64,000 nucleotides of DNA from Haloferax mediterranei ATCC 33500. GTDB lineage: Archaea > Halobacteriota > Halobacteria > Halobacteriales > Haloferacaceae. The stretch is taken from positions 1,798,001 through 1,862,000 of the forward strand of contig NC_017941.2 in the NCBI RefSeq assembly GCF_000306765.2. The letters run 5' to 3'. A model generated the notes under the pieces. It did no database searches. It was not told where the DNA came from and saw only the letters and a program-made list of their open reading frames with translations. Shown in pieces: positions 55,785-64,000 of the stretch. How positions within the stretch are numbered: position 1 is the stretch's first letter; every line of letters begins with the position of its first letter. Both the position numbers and the translations under genes were made by a program.

Positions 55785-56003
55785 ATGCAACAGACGGTTC
55801 CGACTATCGAAGTTCCAGGTGAGCTCGAATCGCCCTCGGCAAAGCTCGTGTATCTGTACCTCACGACACACGACGGAGCATCTATCGACGACATACAGGA
55901 CGGTCTCGAAATGAAGAAGATTGCACTCTACAGTATTCTCAGCACGCTCAGTAAACGTGGCTTCGTTCGACAAGAAGCCGAACGCTACCACATCGCTCAG
56001 TGA
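55785..56003 (+). CDS. Small winged-helix-like protein
   Basis: The product has 72 residues. SPSAKLVYLYLTTHDGASI and ALYSILSTLSKRGFVRQ read as a compact helix-turn-helix with wing, so it probably binds DNA. I associate it with haloarchaeal DUF7123 but am not certain. A TATA-like gttttattatc (about 55748-55758) lies 27-37 bases before ATG 55785. Its end overlaps the end of the zinc-finger gene on the other strand by 7 bases. Confidence 0.72.
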   Translation: MQQTVPTIEVPGELESPSAKLVYLYLTTHDGASIDDIQDGLEMKKIALYSILSTLSKRGFVRQEAERYHIAQ

Positions 56004-56155
56004 TTTCTCGGCGAGCGCGCCGCTCGCACTTGTGCGCCCTCACGAACCATATCCTCACAGTTCGGACAGACGCGCGGAGCATCTATGCCGTTCGGCGTGA
56101 AGACTCGGGCATACGCGGGCGTCACGAACGAACTACAGTTCTGACATTCCGGCAT
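55997..56155 (-). CDS. Small zinc-finger protein
   Basis: The product is 52 residues from ATG 56155 (MPECQNCSSFVTPAYARVF). CQNC at the start and CPNC near residue 34 can bind one zinc ion. It resembles the haloarchaeal DUF7563 zinc-finger proteins. A TATA-like cttatgttatatt lies about 25 bases before the start. Its last 7 bases overlap the end of the convergent gene. Confidence 0.7.
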   Translation of the reverse strand: MPECQNCSSFVTPAYARVFTPNGIDAPRVCPNCEDMVREGAQVRAARSPRNH

Positions 56156-56196
56156 GGTGTCTAGTATCCTTAATGAATATAACATAAGCTTTCTCC

Positions 56197-56283
56197 CTAC
56201 ACGAATGCGAGGAGTGCGCCGAGGATGAGAAGTGCGAAGATGAGGAGTGACACCGCAAGCATGAACTTGTCAGTCGCGTTCAT
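56197..56283 (-). CDS. 28-residue single-helix membrane protein
   Basis: ATG 56283 to TAG 56197 encodes a 28-residue protein: a short polar N-terminus MNATDKF and then one hydrophobic helix ending LAFV. A TATA-like TTTTATCT (56306-56313, minus strand) lies about 27 bases before the ATG, the classic spacing of leaderless haloarchaeal genes. This is the main reason to believe so short a gene. Function is unknown; it lies just upstream of the zinc-finger gene on the same strand. Confidence 0.6.
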   Translation of the reverse strand: MNATDKFMLAVSLLIFALLILGALLAFV

Positions 56284-56305
56284 ACCGGAACGACGTTCCG
56301 AATGA

Positions 56306-56313
56306 AGATAAAA
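56306..56313 (-). promoter_or_regulatory. TATA box of the 28-residue membrane protein
   Basis: TTTTATCT on the minus strand, centred about 27 bases before ATG 56283. Confidence 0.5.
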
Positions 56314-56418
56314 CTCTGTCACGTCGGTTGTCTCGGCGAAATTTCCTAATTTTCTCCCGCGATAACGAGGGGGGTAGAACTAAATTCCTCCCCCCCGTCG
56401 CTGTTATAACGGTCTGCT

Positions 56419-56838
56419 ATGGAGTACGTGTACGCGATGTCTGGGTTACTCGCCGGACTCCTCCTCGGAGCCATCGCAGTCGTGACTGCGCTCACGTACA
56501 CGCCATATGGTGCCTCTTTGTTCGACACGGCAATCACGGCGTTGACCGGTATTACGCTCCAACTGGGCAATTTACTCTCGATTTCCGCGCTCACCGCGTT
56601 CGCCTTCGAAGGTCTCGCAATGAGTGGTATTCGGTACCCGATTGTCGTCCCGGCGACGTTCGCGTACGTGTTAACTCACGTTACCGTCTACTACTCGTGT
56701 CTCCGGATTACTGACCTTCAGGCGGAACCGCTCGACCCCGACATTATCATTAAGCATAATCCGTTTCGCGCACTCATCCTCGGCGTTCCGGGGTCACTGC
56801 TCTTGATTCGGGTTCGACCGTCGTCGGGACGGAACTGA
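56419..56838 (+). CDS. Three-helix membrane protein of unknown function
   Basis: The product has 139 residues. Hydrophobic helices lie at about 4-27, 45-65 and 72-95, followed by a polar tail with a last hydrophobic stretch (ALILGVPGSLLLI). Lower GC than the neighbours and weaker codon bias suggest a recent arrival. It precedes the glycosyltransferase gene and may represent transferred DNA. No family is recognised. Confidence 0.55.
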   Translation: MEYVYAMSGLLAGLLLGAIAVVTALTYTPYGASLFDTAITALTGITLQLGNLLSISALTAFAFEGLAMSGIRYPIVVPATFAYVLTHVTVYYSCLRITDLQAEPLDPDIIIKHNPFRALILGVPGSLLLIRVRPSSGRN

Positions 56839-56937
56839 CCCCCGTTTAGGGAGGATAATTGGCGGTCGTTATCGGATTTTTCGACCAACTGGTTCGGACA
56901 ATCGCGTCTGACGACGCTATAGTAGCGTTTGCAACTG

Positions 56938-58221
56938 GTGACACATCCGTTCGTACAGTTCTTCATTGTTGCAAGAATCTTTGGCTCAGCTGATAGTGTG
57001 TATTCCCGTCTGCCGGACTCATTCGAACCAGACGAATTACCGACTATCGACGTGCTGCTTCCTGCGTACAAAGAGGGAAACGTAATCCATCAAGCGATTG
57101 AATCTATTCAAGGAGCAGACTACCCTCAAGAGTTGATTAATATCAATGTTCTCGTCGAACCCGACGACAGCAACACTAGAGATGCGCTTGAGCGTCTCTC
57201 AGGGCCTTACAACGAGATTGTCGTACCCGAAGAGTATCCCGGGGAACCGAACAAACCGAGAGCCCTCAATTACGGGTTCGAACTAACTGACGGTGACCTT
57301 GTCGGGGTTATCGATGCTGAAGACGTTGTCGACCCGAAGCTGTTTCTAAAAATCGCTAACGCACTCACTGTAGAGAACTTCGACTATCTACAGGGGAAGC
57401 TCGATATGGTAAATGAAGGCGACGGGTGGAGAAATCTGGTTTTCCGTGGTGAGTACGCATTCTGGTTCCGGCTCTTACTTCCAAGCTTCCACTTCGTCGG
57501 GTATCCGGTTCCGCTCGGTGGGACGACGAACTTCTTTCACCGACACGTTTTGGAGGAGATTAGCGAACGCCGTCTCGACCAGTATGGGTCCATTTGGGAT
57601 GACGAAGCACGAGCGTGGCTTACCGAGAACGGTCTTCAGGGTCGTATCCCGTGGGACCCACAAAATGTGACCGAGGACTTCGAACTGGGGATTTTCCTCT
57701 GGAAAGAGGGGTACGAAATGACACTCATCGACTCGGTTACCCGTGAGGAATCACCGCTTGCAGCCGACGTTTGGGTCCGGCAACGCACCCGTTGGCAGAA
57801 AGGAAAGATATACACGCTCATCCAATACGCCCACCACCCTCCGCAGGGATGGGCTGCAAAGCTCCACGGCTATTTCCAGTCGTTTCTCCCGCACTTAGCG
57901 CCGATCAACATTATTGGAATCGTCCTGTTGACCATGATTGCGAACCTGCTTCAGTACACGGTCCCGCTTGCTGTCCGGATCGTTCTGACACTCGGAATCG
58001 TGTTCCTCGTCGAACTGTTCTTCTTCCACTCGGGCGGCTACTGGATTGTCTCTGAGGAGGAAATACCTCGACGCACGCTGCGAGCAGTGCTGATTCCACT
58101 CGTTGTCCCGCTTTACTGGGTCTTGCTCTGGGGTGCAGAACTTCGCGCGATTAAGCAAGTCTATCTTAAACAACTCCACTGGGAAAAAACGGAACACCAC
58201 GGCCGAAACAGTTCGAACTAA
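56938..58221 (+). CDS. Family 2 glycosyltransferase (cellulose-synthase-like), N-terminus short
   Basis: The product is about 427 residues from a GTG at 56938 (a TTG at 56929 is the other option). GT2 motifs are VEPDDSN, the DxD-like IDAEDVVDP, TEDFELG and QRTRWQKG, the last being the processive-synthase QxxRW motif. Four helices at the C-terminus would sit in the membrane. The one or two N-terminal helices usual in the family are missing and an in-frame TAG precedes the start. GC is clearly lower than the flanks, consistent with transfer. Confidence 0.8.
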   Translation: MTHPFVQFFIVARIFGSADSVYSRLPDSFEPDELPTIDVLLPAYKEGNVIHQAIESIQGADYPQELININVLVEPDDSNTRDALERLSGPYNEIVVPEEYPGEPNKPRALNYGFELTDGDLVGVIDAEDVVDPKLFLKIANALTVENFDYLQGKLDMVNEGDGWRNLVFRGEYAFWFRLLLPSFHFVGYPVPLGGTTNFFHRHVLEEISERRLDQYGSIWDDEARAWLTENGLQGRIPWDPQNVTEDFELGIFLWKEGYEMTLIDSVTREESPLAADVWVRQRTRWQKGKIYTLIQYAHHPPQGWAAKLHGYFQSFLPHLAPINIIGIVLLTMIANLLQYTVPLAVRIVLTLGIVFLVELFFFHSGGYWIVSEEEIPRRTLRAVLIPLVVPLYWVLLWGAELRAIKQVYLKQLHWEKTEHHGRNSSN

Positions 58222-58258
58222 TCGAAACTACAGACTCAATCACAACCACGGACTGACA

Positions 58259-58274
58259 AACCAGTCGGCTGGTT
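58259..58274. terminator. Hairpin between glycosyltransferase and tRNA-Thr
   Basis: The stem AACCAG/CTGGTT around TCGG lies just downstream of both the glycosyltransferase stop (plus) and the tRNA-Thr 3' end (minus). It could end either transcript. Confidence 0.35.
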
Positions 58275-58305
58275 GCTTCGATTTCCGGGTTTACAAAACA
58301 GAGAA

Positions 58306-58379
58306 AGCCAGGAGTGGGATTTGAACCCACGAAGTCTCGATTACAAGTCGAGTGCATGAACCGCCCATGCTCTCCTGGC
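58306..58379 (-). tRNA. tRNA-Thr(UGU)
   Basis: The gene has 74 bases. The acceptor stem GCCAGGA/TCCTGGC is perfect, the anticodon loop is CTTGTAA (anticodon TGT), the T arm is GTGGG TTCAAAT CCCAC and the discriminator is U, which archaeal tRNA-Thr often has. CCA is not encoded. Its 3' end faces the lower-GC glycosyltransferase region. Confidence 0.95.
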
Positions 58380-58390
58380 GCATTTTCCGA

Positions 58391-58909
58391 TTATCCGTCC
58401 TCCTTTGAGTGTGTATCGTTTTCCATCGATTTCTCCAGTTCGATTCGGTGGGGGGAATAGCCGTGCCGACGGTAGAACCGACGGGCCGAATCGTTCGCTG
58501 CCATCACGTCCAACGCAATCGCCCCGACGCCAGCATCCCGTAGTTCCGTCTCTGCCGCATCCAGTAGACGACTACCGATTCCCGAATCACGTCTGTCCGG
58601 GACGACGAACAGATTACGGACGGTCCCACGGGTAATGTCCTGTTCGTATGCGCCCGTCTCGACATCGAACATGACGAACCCGGCGATGTCCCGCTTGTGG
58701 TCGTCATCGTCGGCTTCCGTTTCAGTCGCCTCGTCGCGCGCGACGAGTACACCACCGACTGAGAGATGGTACGCCATCGACTCGCGTACCACTGTCCTGT
58801 TGGCGTCAGCACCGAGGTGTGAGCCGAAGGCCCGCTGCCCGCTTGCGAGGTCGACCCACATGTCGGCGAGCGTGTCGAGGTCCGACCACTCGGCCGAAGT
58901 GACGCGCAT
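58391..58909 (-). CDS. GNAT family N-acetyltransferase
   Basis: The product has 172 residues. The acetyl-CoA motif is VRNLFVVPDRRDSGIGSRLL (about 98-117), and DVMAANDSARRFYRRHGYSP is the usual C-terminal motif. A short acidic loop (TEADDDDHKRD) lies near residue 70. It begins just after tRNA-Thr on the same strand. The substrate is unknown. Confidence 0.88.
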   Translation of the reverse strand: MRVTSAEWSDLDTLADMWVDLASGQRAFGSHLGADANRTVVRESMAYHLSVGGVLVARDEATETEADDDDHKRDIAGFVMFDVETGAYEQDITRGTVRNLFVVPDRRDSGIGSRLLDAAETELRDAGVGAIALDVMAANDSARRFYRRHGYSPHRIELEKSMENDTHSKEDG

Positions 58910-59062
58910 ACCCTCTTGTCTGGGCGCAACGCGTTTTTACATATCGTTGTTTCTCATCCAATCACACCCCGGTGAATAGAACTCAGTTGTCAATTCTGGG
59001 TAATCGATGGAGAAAGACTTATGTTTGATTATCGTCCGCACATACCATGAGGATAGTTATCA

Positions 59063-60169
59063 ATGGGTATTGCAGAAACATACACCCGTGGAAGGCGGTT
59101 CGCCATCGAGCGCCCGTTTGCGCTCGTACTGGCAGTCATCGCAGTAGCACTGCTCGGTGACCTGCTTCTCGGGATTGTAACTGGGCAGACACAGTTTGCC
59201 GATATTGGCACACTGGTCTGGGATGGTCTGATGCGCGGGCTCGTAATCGGCCTCGCAGGCATCGGGTTGTCGATGACGTACAGTATTCTGAACTTCGCGA
59301 ACTTTTCGCACGGCGACTACATCACGGCCGGGGCATTTTCCGGCTGGGCGACGACGTACCTCATCGCCGGTCTCGGCAGGGCTGACGTGGGCGCACTCCT
59401 GTTAGTCGGAGCAGGTGGCTCTGTCTACGGCGGGACCCTCGACATCGGAATGCTCTCGACGCCGCTCGCCGTCGTCGCTGGCATCATCGTCGCCGGTGGC
59501 TCCACTATCGCGCTGTCGCTCGCGGTGGACCGGACCGTCTTCCGGCCGATTCGGAGCGAAGACGGTGTCACGCTCCTCATCACGAGTATCGGTATCGCGT
59601 TTGCGCTTCGCTACGTGATGCAGTTCGTCTTCGGGTCAGCCGTTCGCGGGACGACCGCACAACCGCCGTCCCTCGGACTCTACCTCATCGACGGCACTGT
59701 TTTCATCAATGCACACGACATCACGCTCCTCATCGTCGCATCCGGGCTGATGCTCGGCGTCCACCTACTCCTGCAGCGGACGAAACTCGGAAAGGCGATG
59801 CGCGCGATGGCTGACAATCAGGACCTCGCGCTCATCACCGGTATCCCGACCGAACGCGTCGTCCGCGCGACGTGGGTCATCGGTGGCGGCCTCACGGGTG
59901 TCGCAGGATACATGTTTATCCTCTGGAAGGGGACACTCGGCTTCAACGATGGATGGCTCTTGCTACTCCTCATCTTCGCGGCTGTCATCCTCGGCGGCAT
60001 CGGGTCCATCTACGGCGCGATTACCGGGGGGCTCGTCATCGGGCTGACGGCGTCGATGTCGGTCCTGTGGATTCCGTCCGCGTTCGCGCGGGCCGCCGCG
60101 TTCGTCGTGATGATTGTCATCCTGCTCGTGAAACCGTCCGGTCTCTTCAGTGGGAGGGCCACAGCATGA
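59063..60169 (+). CDS. livH: ABC transporter permease, branched-chain amino acid type
   Basis: The product has 368 residues with about nine membrane helices. LVIGLAGIGLSMTYSILNFA and NFSHGDYITAGAFSG are the LivH start motifs, and the EAA-like loop lies near AMADNQDLALITGIP. It forms the membrane channel with LivM. A TATA-like cttatgtttg (about 59018-59027) lies upstream. The stop overlaps the livM start (ATGA). Confidence 0.92.
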   Translation: MGIAETYTRGRRFAIERPFALVLAVIAVALLGDLLLGIVTGQTQFADIGTLVWDGLMRGLVIGLAGIGLSMTYSILNFANFSHGDYITAGAFSGWATTYLIAGLGRADVGALLLVGAGGSVYGGTLDIGMLSTPLAVVAGIIVAGGSTIALSLAVDRTVFRPIRSEDGVTLLITSIGIAFALRYVMQFVFGSAVRGTTAQPPSLGLYLIDGTVFINAHDITLLIVASGLMLGVHLLLQRTKLGKAMRAMADNQDLALITGIPTERVVRATWVIGGGLTGVAGYMFILWKGTLGFNDGWLLLLLIFAAVILGGIGSIYGAITGGLVIGLTASMSVLWIPSAFARAAAFVVMIVILLVKPSGLFSGRATA

Positions 60170-61491
60170 GCGTCCGCGACGACATCGCCGCTCGCGTTCC
60201 AGGCGGCGACACGGGTCTCATCGTCCTCGTCCTCGCGTCGGCGTACCTGCTGTACGTCCTCGCGGGTATCGGGCTTGGGTACGACCTTCGCGGGCAACTG
60301 AACTCCATCGCCACGCTGACGTTCTACATCGGCGTGTTCGCGATGCTATCGCTCGCGCTCAACCTCCATTGGGGGTACACCGGGCTGTTCAACATCGGCA
60401 TCGTCGGCTTCATGGCCGTCGGTGTGTACGTGATGGCGCTCGTCTCGAAACCAACCTTCGTCGCCGGCGGCGCAGCGCAGGTCGGGGGGCTTGGCCTGCC
60501 GCTGTGGGTCGGTATCCTCGCGGGCATGGTTGCGGCTGCGCTGTTGGGTCTCGTAGTCGCGCTTCCTGCACTCCGGTTGCGGGCGGACTACTTGGCAATC
60601 GTGACGATTGCGATGTCAGAAATCGTCCGATTCAGTTTCCTCTCGGGCGAACTCCAGCAGTTCTCGCTGTTCGGAAATACCGTCGGATTCGGTGGCGGGT
60701 CGGGTCTCATCCTCGACTTCGTTCCGCCACTCGAAGCGTTGTTCCAGTCGGTGGGACTCTGGGGAGTTTACCTCGGACTCATCGACGCGTTCCAGGTCAT
60801 CGTTCCGACGAATCCCAAGCCGGTCGTCGACGGTATCGTCTACGGCCTGTTGCTCCTCGGCTTCGTCACCGCGTTCTACTGGTTGCTCAAGCGCACCGGT
60901 GAATCGCCCTTCGGTCGCGTACTGAAGGCCATCCGCGAGGACGAAGACGTGGCAAACGCGCTCGGTAAGGACACTGATAAGTTCAAGATCAAGTCGTTCA
61001 TGCTCGGCTGTGCCCTCATGGGCCTTGCCGGTATCCTCTGGCTCATGCCGCAGGGTGCTGTGACGCCGAACTTCTTCCGGCCGCGCGTGACGTTCTTCGT
61101 CTGGATCGCCCTCATCATCGGTGGGGCGGGGTCGAACACCGGCAGCGTCCTCGGCGGCGCGGTGTTCGCCGCAGTGCTCTACCAAGGGCCACGGTACTTC
61201 CAGAACCTCGTGTCGACGGTGTTCCCCAACCTCGACTCGCCGTCAGGATTCGGACAGGCTATCGGGCCGTTCATCTCGCAACTCGACCCCGTACCGTTCC
61301 TGCTCTACACGGTCGACAGCATCCGACAACTCCAGCTTGTGGTAATGGGTCTCGTGCTCATCTGGTTGATGCACAACCGGCCGGAGGGACTTCTCGGCCA
61401 CCGCAAAGAGACGGCCTCCGTCATCTCGCTGTCGCGTCCGAAGTCGATGGCGACTGACGGTGGGACGGTAGAGGGGGGTGAAGACGAATGA
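60166..61491 (+). CDS. livM: ABC transporter permease, branched-chain amino acid type
   Basis: The product is 441 residues from ATG 60166, which overlaps the livH stop. About ten helices are present; ALNLHWGYTGLFNIGIVGFMAVG is the LivM core motif split over two helices, and the cytoplasmic EAA-like loop is AIREDEDVANALGKD. The C-terminal tail is acidic. It pairs with LivH. The start MSVRDDIAARV is preferred to longer frames upstream. Confidence 0.92.
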   Translation: MSVRDDIAARVPGGDTGLIVLVLASAYLLYVLAGIGLGYDLRGQLNSIATLTFYIGVFAMLSLALNLHWGYTGLFNIGIVGFMAVGVYVMALVSKPTFVAGGAAQVGGLGLPLWVGILAGMVAAALLGLVVALPALRLRADYLAIVTIAMSEIVRFSFLSGELQQFSLFGNTVGFGGGSGLILDFVPPLEALFQSVGLWGVYLGLIDAFQVIVPTNPKPVVDGIVYGLLLLGFVTAFYWLLKRTGESPFGRVLKAIREDEDVANALGKDTDKFKIKSFMLGCALMGLAGILWLMPQGAVTPNFFRPRVTFFVWIALIIGGAGSNTGSVLGGAVFAAVLYQGPRYFQNLVSTVFPNLDSPSGFGQAIGPFISQLDPVPFLLYTVDSIRQLQLVVMGLVLIWLMHNRPEGLLGHRKETASVISLSRPKSMATDGGTVEGGEDE

Positions 61492-62351
61492 GTGACGCTG
61501 CCTCACCACCTGTCGACGATGTCGCGAAGAAAGTCGATGAAGATGCACTGGGGGCGTTCGCCTCGGGCGTCGACACGACGGTCGACTTCCCGCTGCAGGT
61601 CGAGGGACTGCACAAGTCGTTCGGCGGTATCACCGCCGTTGACGGCGCGTCCTTCGAGGTCGAAGCCGGGACGCTTACGGGTCTCATCGGTCCGAACGGG
61701 GCCGGTAAGTCCACGACGTTCAACCTCATCACGGGGATGCTCAAACCCGATTCGGGAACGGTCACGTTCAACGGTGAGGACATCACCGGCGAGGAACCGC
61801 ACGAAATCGCCAACCGCGGCATGGTTCGGACGTTCCAAATCGCTCGCGAACTGAGCGACATGACTGTCCTCGAAAATATGATGCTCGCGCCGAAGCACCA
61901 GCGCGGCGAAGAACTGTGGCGCTCCGTCATGCCGGGCGTCCGCGACGACGTTCGCGAACAAGAAGAGGAACTCCTCGAACGTGTCTGGGCAGTCCTCGAC
62001 TTCTTCGACATCGACCACATCGCCGAAGAGTACGCGGGCAACCTCTCGGGCGGCCAGCGGAAACTCCTCGAAATGGCGCGGGCACTTCTCACCGACCCCG
62101 ATATGCTGCTCCTCGACGAGCCATTCGCGGGAGTCAACCCGACGCTCGAAAAGAAGTTACTCAAACACATCCACGAACTCCGCGAGCAGGGCTACACGTT
62201 CCTGCTCGTCGAACACGACATGGACCTCATCATGAACAACTGTGAACACGTCATCGTCCTCCATCAGGGGAAGGTTCTCACTGAGGGGACACCGGACGAC
62301 ATTCGGAGCAACGAAGAGGTCATCGAGGCCTACCTCGGAGGGAACGTATGA
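61488..62351 (+). CDS. livG: ABC transporter ATP-binding protein LivG
   Basis: The product has 287 residues. Walker A is GPNGAGKST, the ABC signature is NLSGGQRKLLEMARAL and Walker B is MLLLDEPFAGV. A 35-residue N-terminal extension precedes the ABC domain, probably disordered. The length and the H-loop VEHDMD fit LivG. It overlaps livM and livF by four bases each. Confidence 0.94.
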   Translation: MSDAASPPVDDVAKKVDEDALGAFASGVDTTVDFPLQVEGLHKSFGGITAVDGASFEVEAGTLTGLIGPNGAGKSTTFNLITGMLKPDSGTVTFNGEDITGEEPHEIANRGMVRTFQIARELSDMTVLENMMLAPKHQRGEELWRSVMPGVRDDVREQEEELLERVWAVLDFFDIDHIAEEYAGNLSGGQRKLLEMARALLTDPDMLLLDEPFAGVNPTLEKKLLKHIHELREQGYTFLLVEHDMDLIMNNCEHVIVLHQGKVLTEGTPDDIRSNEEVIEAYLGGNV

Positions 62352-63109
62352 GCGTCGACGCTAACACCAGTGCGACGAGCGGTGCGGGCGTCGAAGACCG
62401 AAGCGACGTACTTCTGCGCGTCCGCAACCTCGATGCTGGCTACGGCGACCTGCAAATCCTCACCGACGTCGACATGGACGTGTTCGACGGCGAGTACGTC
62501 ACTATCGTCGGCCCGAACGGGGCAGGCAAGTCGACGACCATGAAATCCGTCTTCGGGCTGACCGCCCTCATGGGCGGGGAAGTCCAGTTCAAAGAAGAGG
62601 ATATCACCGGCCGACGCCCCGAAGATATCATCCACGTCGGTATCGGCTACGTCCCGCAGAACGACAACGTGTTTCCCACACTGACGGTCGAAGAGAACCT
62701 CGAAATGGGCGCGTACATCCTCGATGAGGTGCCGTCAGAGGCGATGCGGGCAGTCTACGACAGGTTCCCGATTCTCGAAGAGCGCAAACACCAGAAGGCG
62801 GGCACCATGTCCGGCGGGCAACAGCAGATGCTCGCAATGGGTCGTGCGCTCATGCTCGACCCAGACTTGCTCCTCCTCGACGAGCCATCGGCGGGACTCG
62901 CCCCTGACCTCGTCGAAGAGATGTTCGACAAAATCGACGAAATCAACGAGGCGGGCACGGCCGTCCTGATGGTCGAACAGAACGCCAAAGAGGCGCTCCG
63001 GCGCTGTGACCGCGGTTACGTCCTCGCAAACGGACAGAACCGCTACATGGATACTGGCACTGCGCTGCTCGAAGACGAACAGGTCAGACAGGACTTCCTC
63101 GGCGGATAG
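62348..63109 (+). CDS. livF: ABC transporter ATP-binding protein LivF
   Basis: The product has 253 residues. Walker A is GPNGAGKST, the signature MSGGQQQMLAMGRALM, Walker B LLLLDEPSAGLAPD and the H-loop position VEQN, where LivF proteins have Gln-Asn in place of His. It powers import together with LivG. No periplasmic-binding-protein gene lies in or next to the operon within this window. Confidence 0.94.
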   Translation: MSVDANTSATSGAGVEDRSDVLLRVRNLDAGYGDLQILTDVDMDVFDGEYVTIVGPNGAGKSTTMKSVFGLTALMGGEVQFKEEDITGRRPEDIIHVGIGYVPQNDNVFPTLTVEENLEMGAYILDEVPSEAMRAVYDRFPILEERKHQKAGTMSGGQQQMLAMGRALMLDPDLLLLDEPSAGLAPDLVEEMFDKIDEINEAGTAVLMVEQNAKEALRRCDRGYVLANGQNRYMDTGTALLEDEQVRQDFLGG

Positions 63110-63187
63110 CTATCCTCAAACCCGGCGTCCATTTTTCTGACACCTATCCGAGTAGCGACTGTACTACTCGTTGCACCGACTGCGCCC

Positions 63188-64000
63188 TCAGTCGCACTGG
63201 TACAGGAGCGATTCGACTACCGGAGCGCCGTTTTCGAGCTTCAACGTTACTCTCGTAGTCAAGCAGTAGCAGGCGGTGTATCTCACTGTTTCCGAGCCGT
63301 CGTCCGTCTCGATAGTTAGTTCGTACTCGCCGCCGATTGGAATGTCGAATTTGAGTTTCGACTCCCCGGGTGATACTATCCGTGTCGTCTCCGTGACGAC
63401 CCCTTCGTCGTCCGAAAGCGTCAGCATCACCTCGCGGTCGACATCGTCAGTGTTCTCGACGGAAATCCACTTGCCTCTCGGCCACGAACAGCCGACCCTG
63501 AGCGACCCGTCCTCAGCGACGAGAATAGTCAACAACGGCCACGCCCAGTTTTCCGGGATGTTCCACTCGTAGGTCGCACGGCGGCCGTCCTCGGCCTCGA
63601 CGAACACGTCGTAGGTCGCGTGCGACTCCACCAGTGGGGGCGTCGAAATCTCGCGGTCGGTCTCAGCGTTGAAGGTGTGTTCGATGAATCGGTCGCCGTC
63701 GAACTCGATGGCGACGGTGAGCATGGCGTCCTCGTCGCTTTCGTTTCGAATTTCGGCGCGCGGCGGCTCGAAGATTTCTTTCGCACCTGAGACGCTGTAC
63801 GGGAGGTACTCACTGTTGCCTTCGGTGAGTTGCTGGCGGGGTTTGAGGTCGCCGCCGTTCGTAAGTGACGCGCCACTCGTAGTCGAGCGTTGCGCCGGTA
63901 TCGAGTTCGGCGGCGACGTGGTACGTCCCCTCGCCGACGAGGGTGTCTTCGACGGACATTCCGAAACCGGGTCCGGCACTGACGTCAACCGACCGGTCGA
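63188..64000 (-). pseudogene. Beta-rich protein gene broken by a one-base frameshift, cut by window edge
   Basis: From the right edge the minus strand reads DRSVDVSAGPGFGMSVEDTL and continues to TLDYEWRVT near 63865, then runs to a stop in that frame. The other frame continues NGGDLKPRQQLTEGNSEYLP for 220 residues to the stop at 63188. Deleting one of the two A residues at 63863-63864 (plus) would join them as VTTNGGDLK. The protein consists of beta-sandwich-like repeats (TYEWNIPENW, YEWRVT). It may be a real pseudogene or an assembly error. Function unknown. Confidence 0.65.

Overview
The window is a stretch of haloarchaeal chromosome, almost certainly Haloferax and close to H. volcanii. The coding DNA is GC-rich, the proteins are very acidic, and promoters have a TATA-like box about 25-30 bases before the start codon with little or no leader. 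Archaeal markers include pelota, FEN1, UPF0179 and DUF63. The genus assignment rests on gene content and order recognised from memory; no database search was possible.

Layout. 1-8.5 kb: a PAS-domain protein cut by the window edge, an acetyltransferase, a membrane protein, then a ribosome-rescue group (rqcH and pelA) with two DUF4013 membrane proteins between them, and an ornithine cyclodeaminase/alanine dehydrogenase family enzyme. 8.5-18 kb: an MFS transporter, a methyltransferase, FEN1, a Tat-type protein, a class III aminotransferase, an AI-2E family transporter and a PadR regulator. 18-24 kb: small proteins, a strongly folded intergenic element, and on the minus strand glyA, DUF211, VIT1, folD and a NUDIX gene, which combine one-carbon metabolism with a probable metal transporter. 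24-30 kb: the regulator TbsP, a YcaO enzyme, DUF63, an Lrp/AsnC regulator and an inositol-monophosphatase family enzyme. 30-35 kb: tRNA-Leu with decayed copies of its 3' end, a NiCoT-type transporter, DUF309, an aspartoacylase-family protein, HAD, UPF0179 and DUF5820.

35-43.7 kb holds a tight operon of two PrkA-type kinases, a YeaH/YhbH von Willebrand-like protein and SpoVR, preceded by a long leader and followed by a membrane winged-helix protein. 43.7-50.6 kb: DsbB, an MgtC/DUF4010 membrane protein, tRNA-Glu with a partial duplication, a 3-hydroxyacyl-CoA dehydrogenase/enoyl-CoA hydratase fusion, a HhH-GPD DNA glycosylase, and a RimK-type ligase fused to a RimB-like protease domain. This last gene is divergent from a second aspartoacylase-family gene. 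51.8-55.4 kb: succinate dehydrogenase sdhCDBA. 55.4-58.4 kb is a degenerate stretch: a prenyltransferase-like remnant, tiny proteins, a lower-GC glycosyltransferase that looks short at its N-terminus, and tRNA-Thr. 59-63.1 kb: a branched-chain amino-acid type ABC transporter (livHMGF) without a binding protein. The right edge holds a gene broken by an apparent one-base frameshift.

The most notable items are the double-PrkA/YeaH/SpoVR operon with its structured leader, the RimK-RimB fusion beside an AstE-like gene, the repeats next to tRNA genes that share a hairpin whose stem sequence changes but still pairs, the three-way-junction fold at 18267-18384, and several very small genes supported by promoters.
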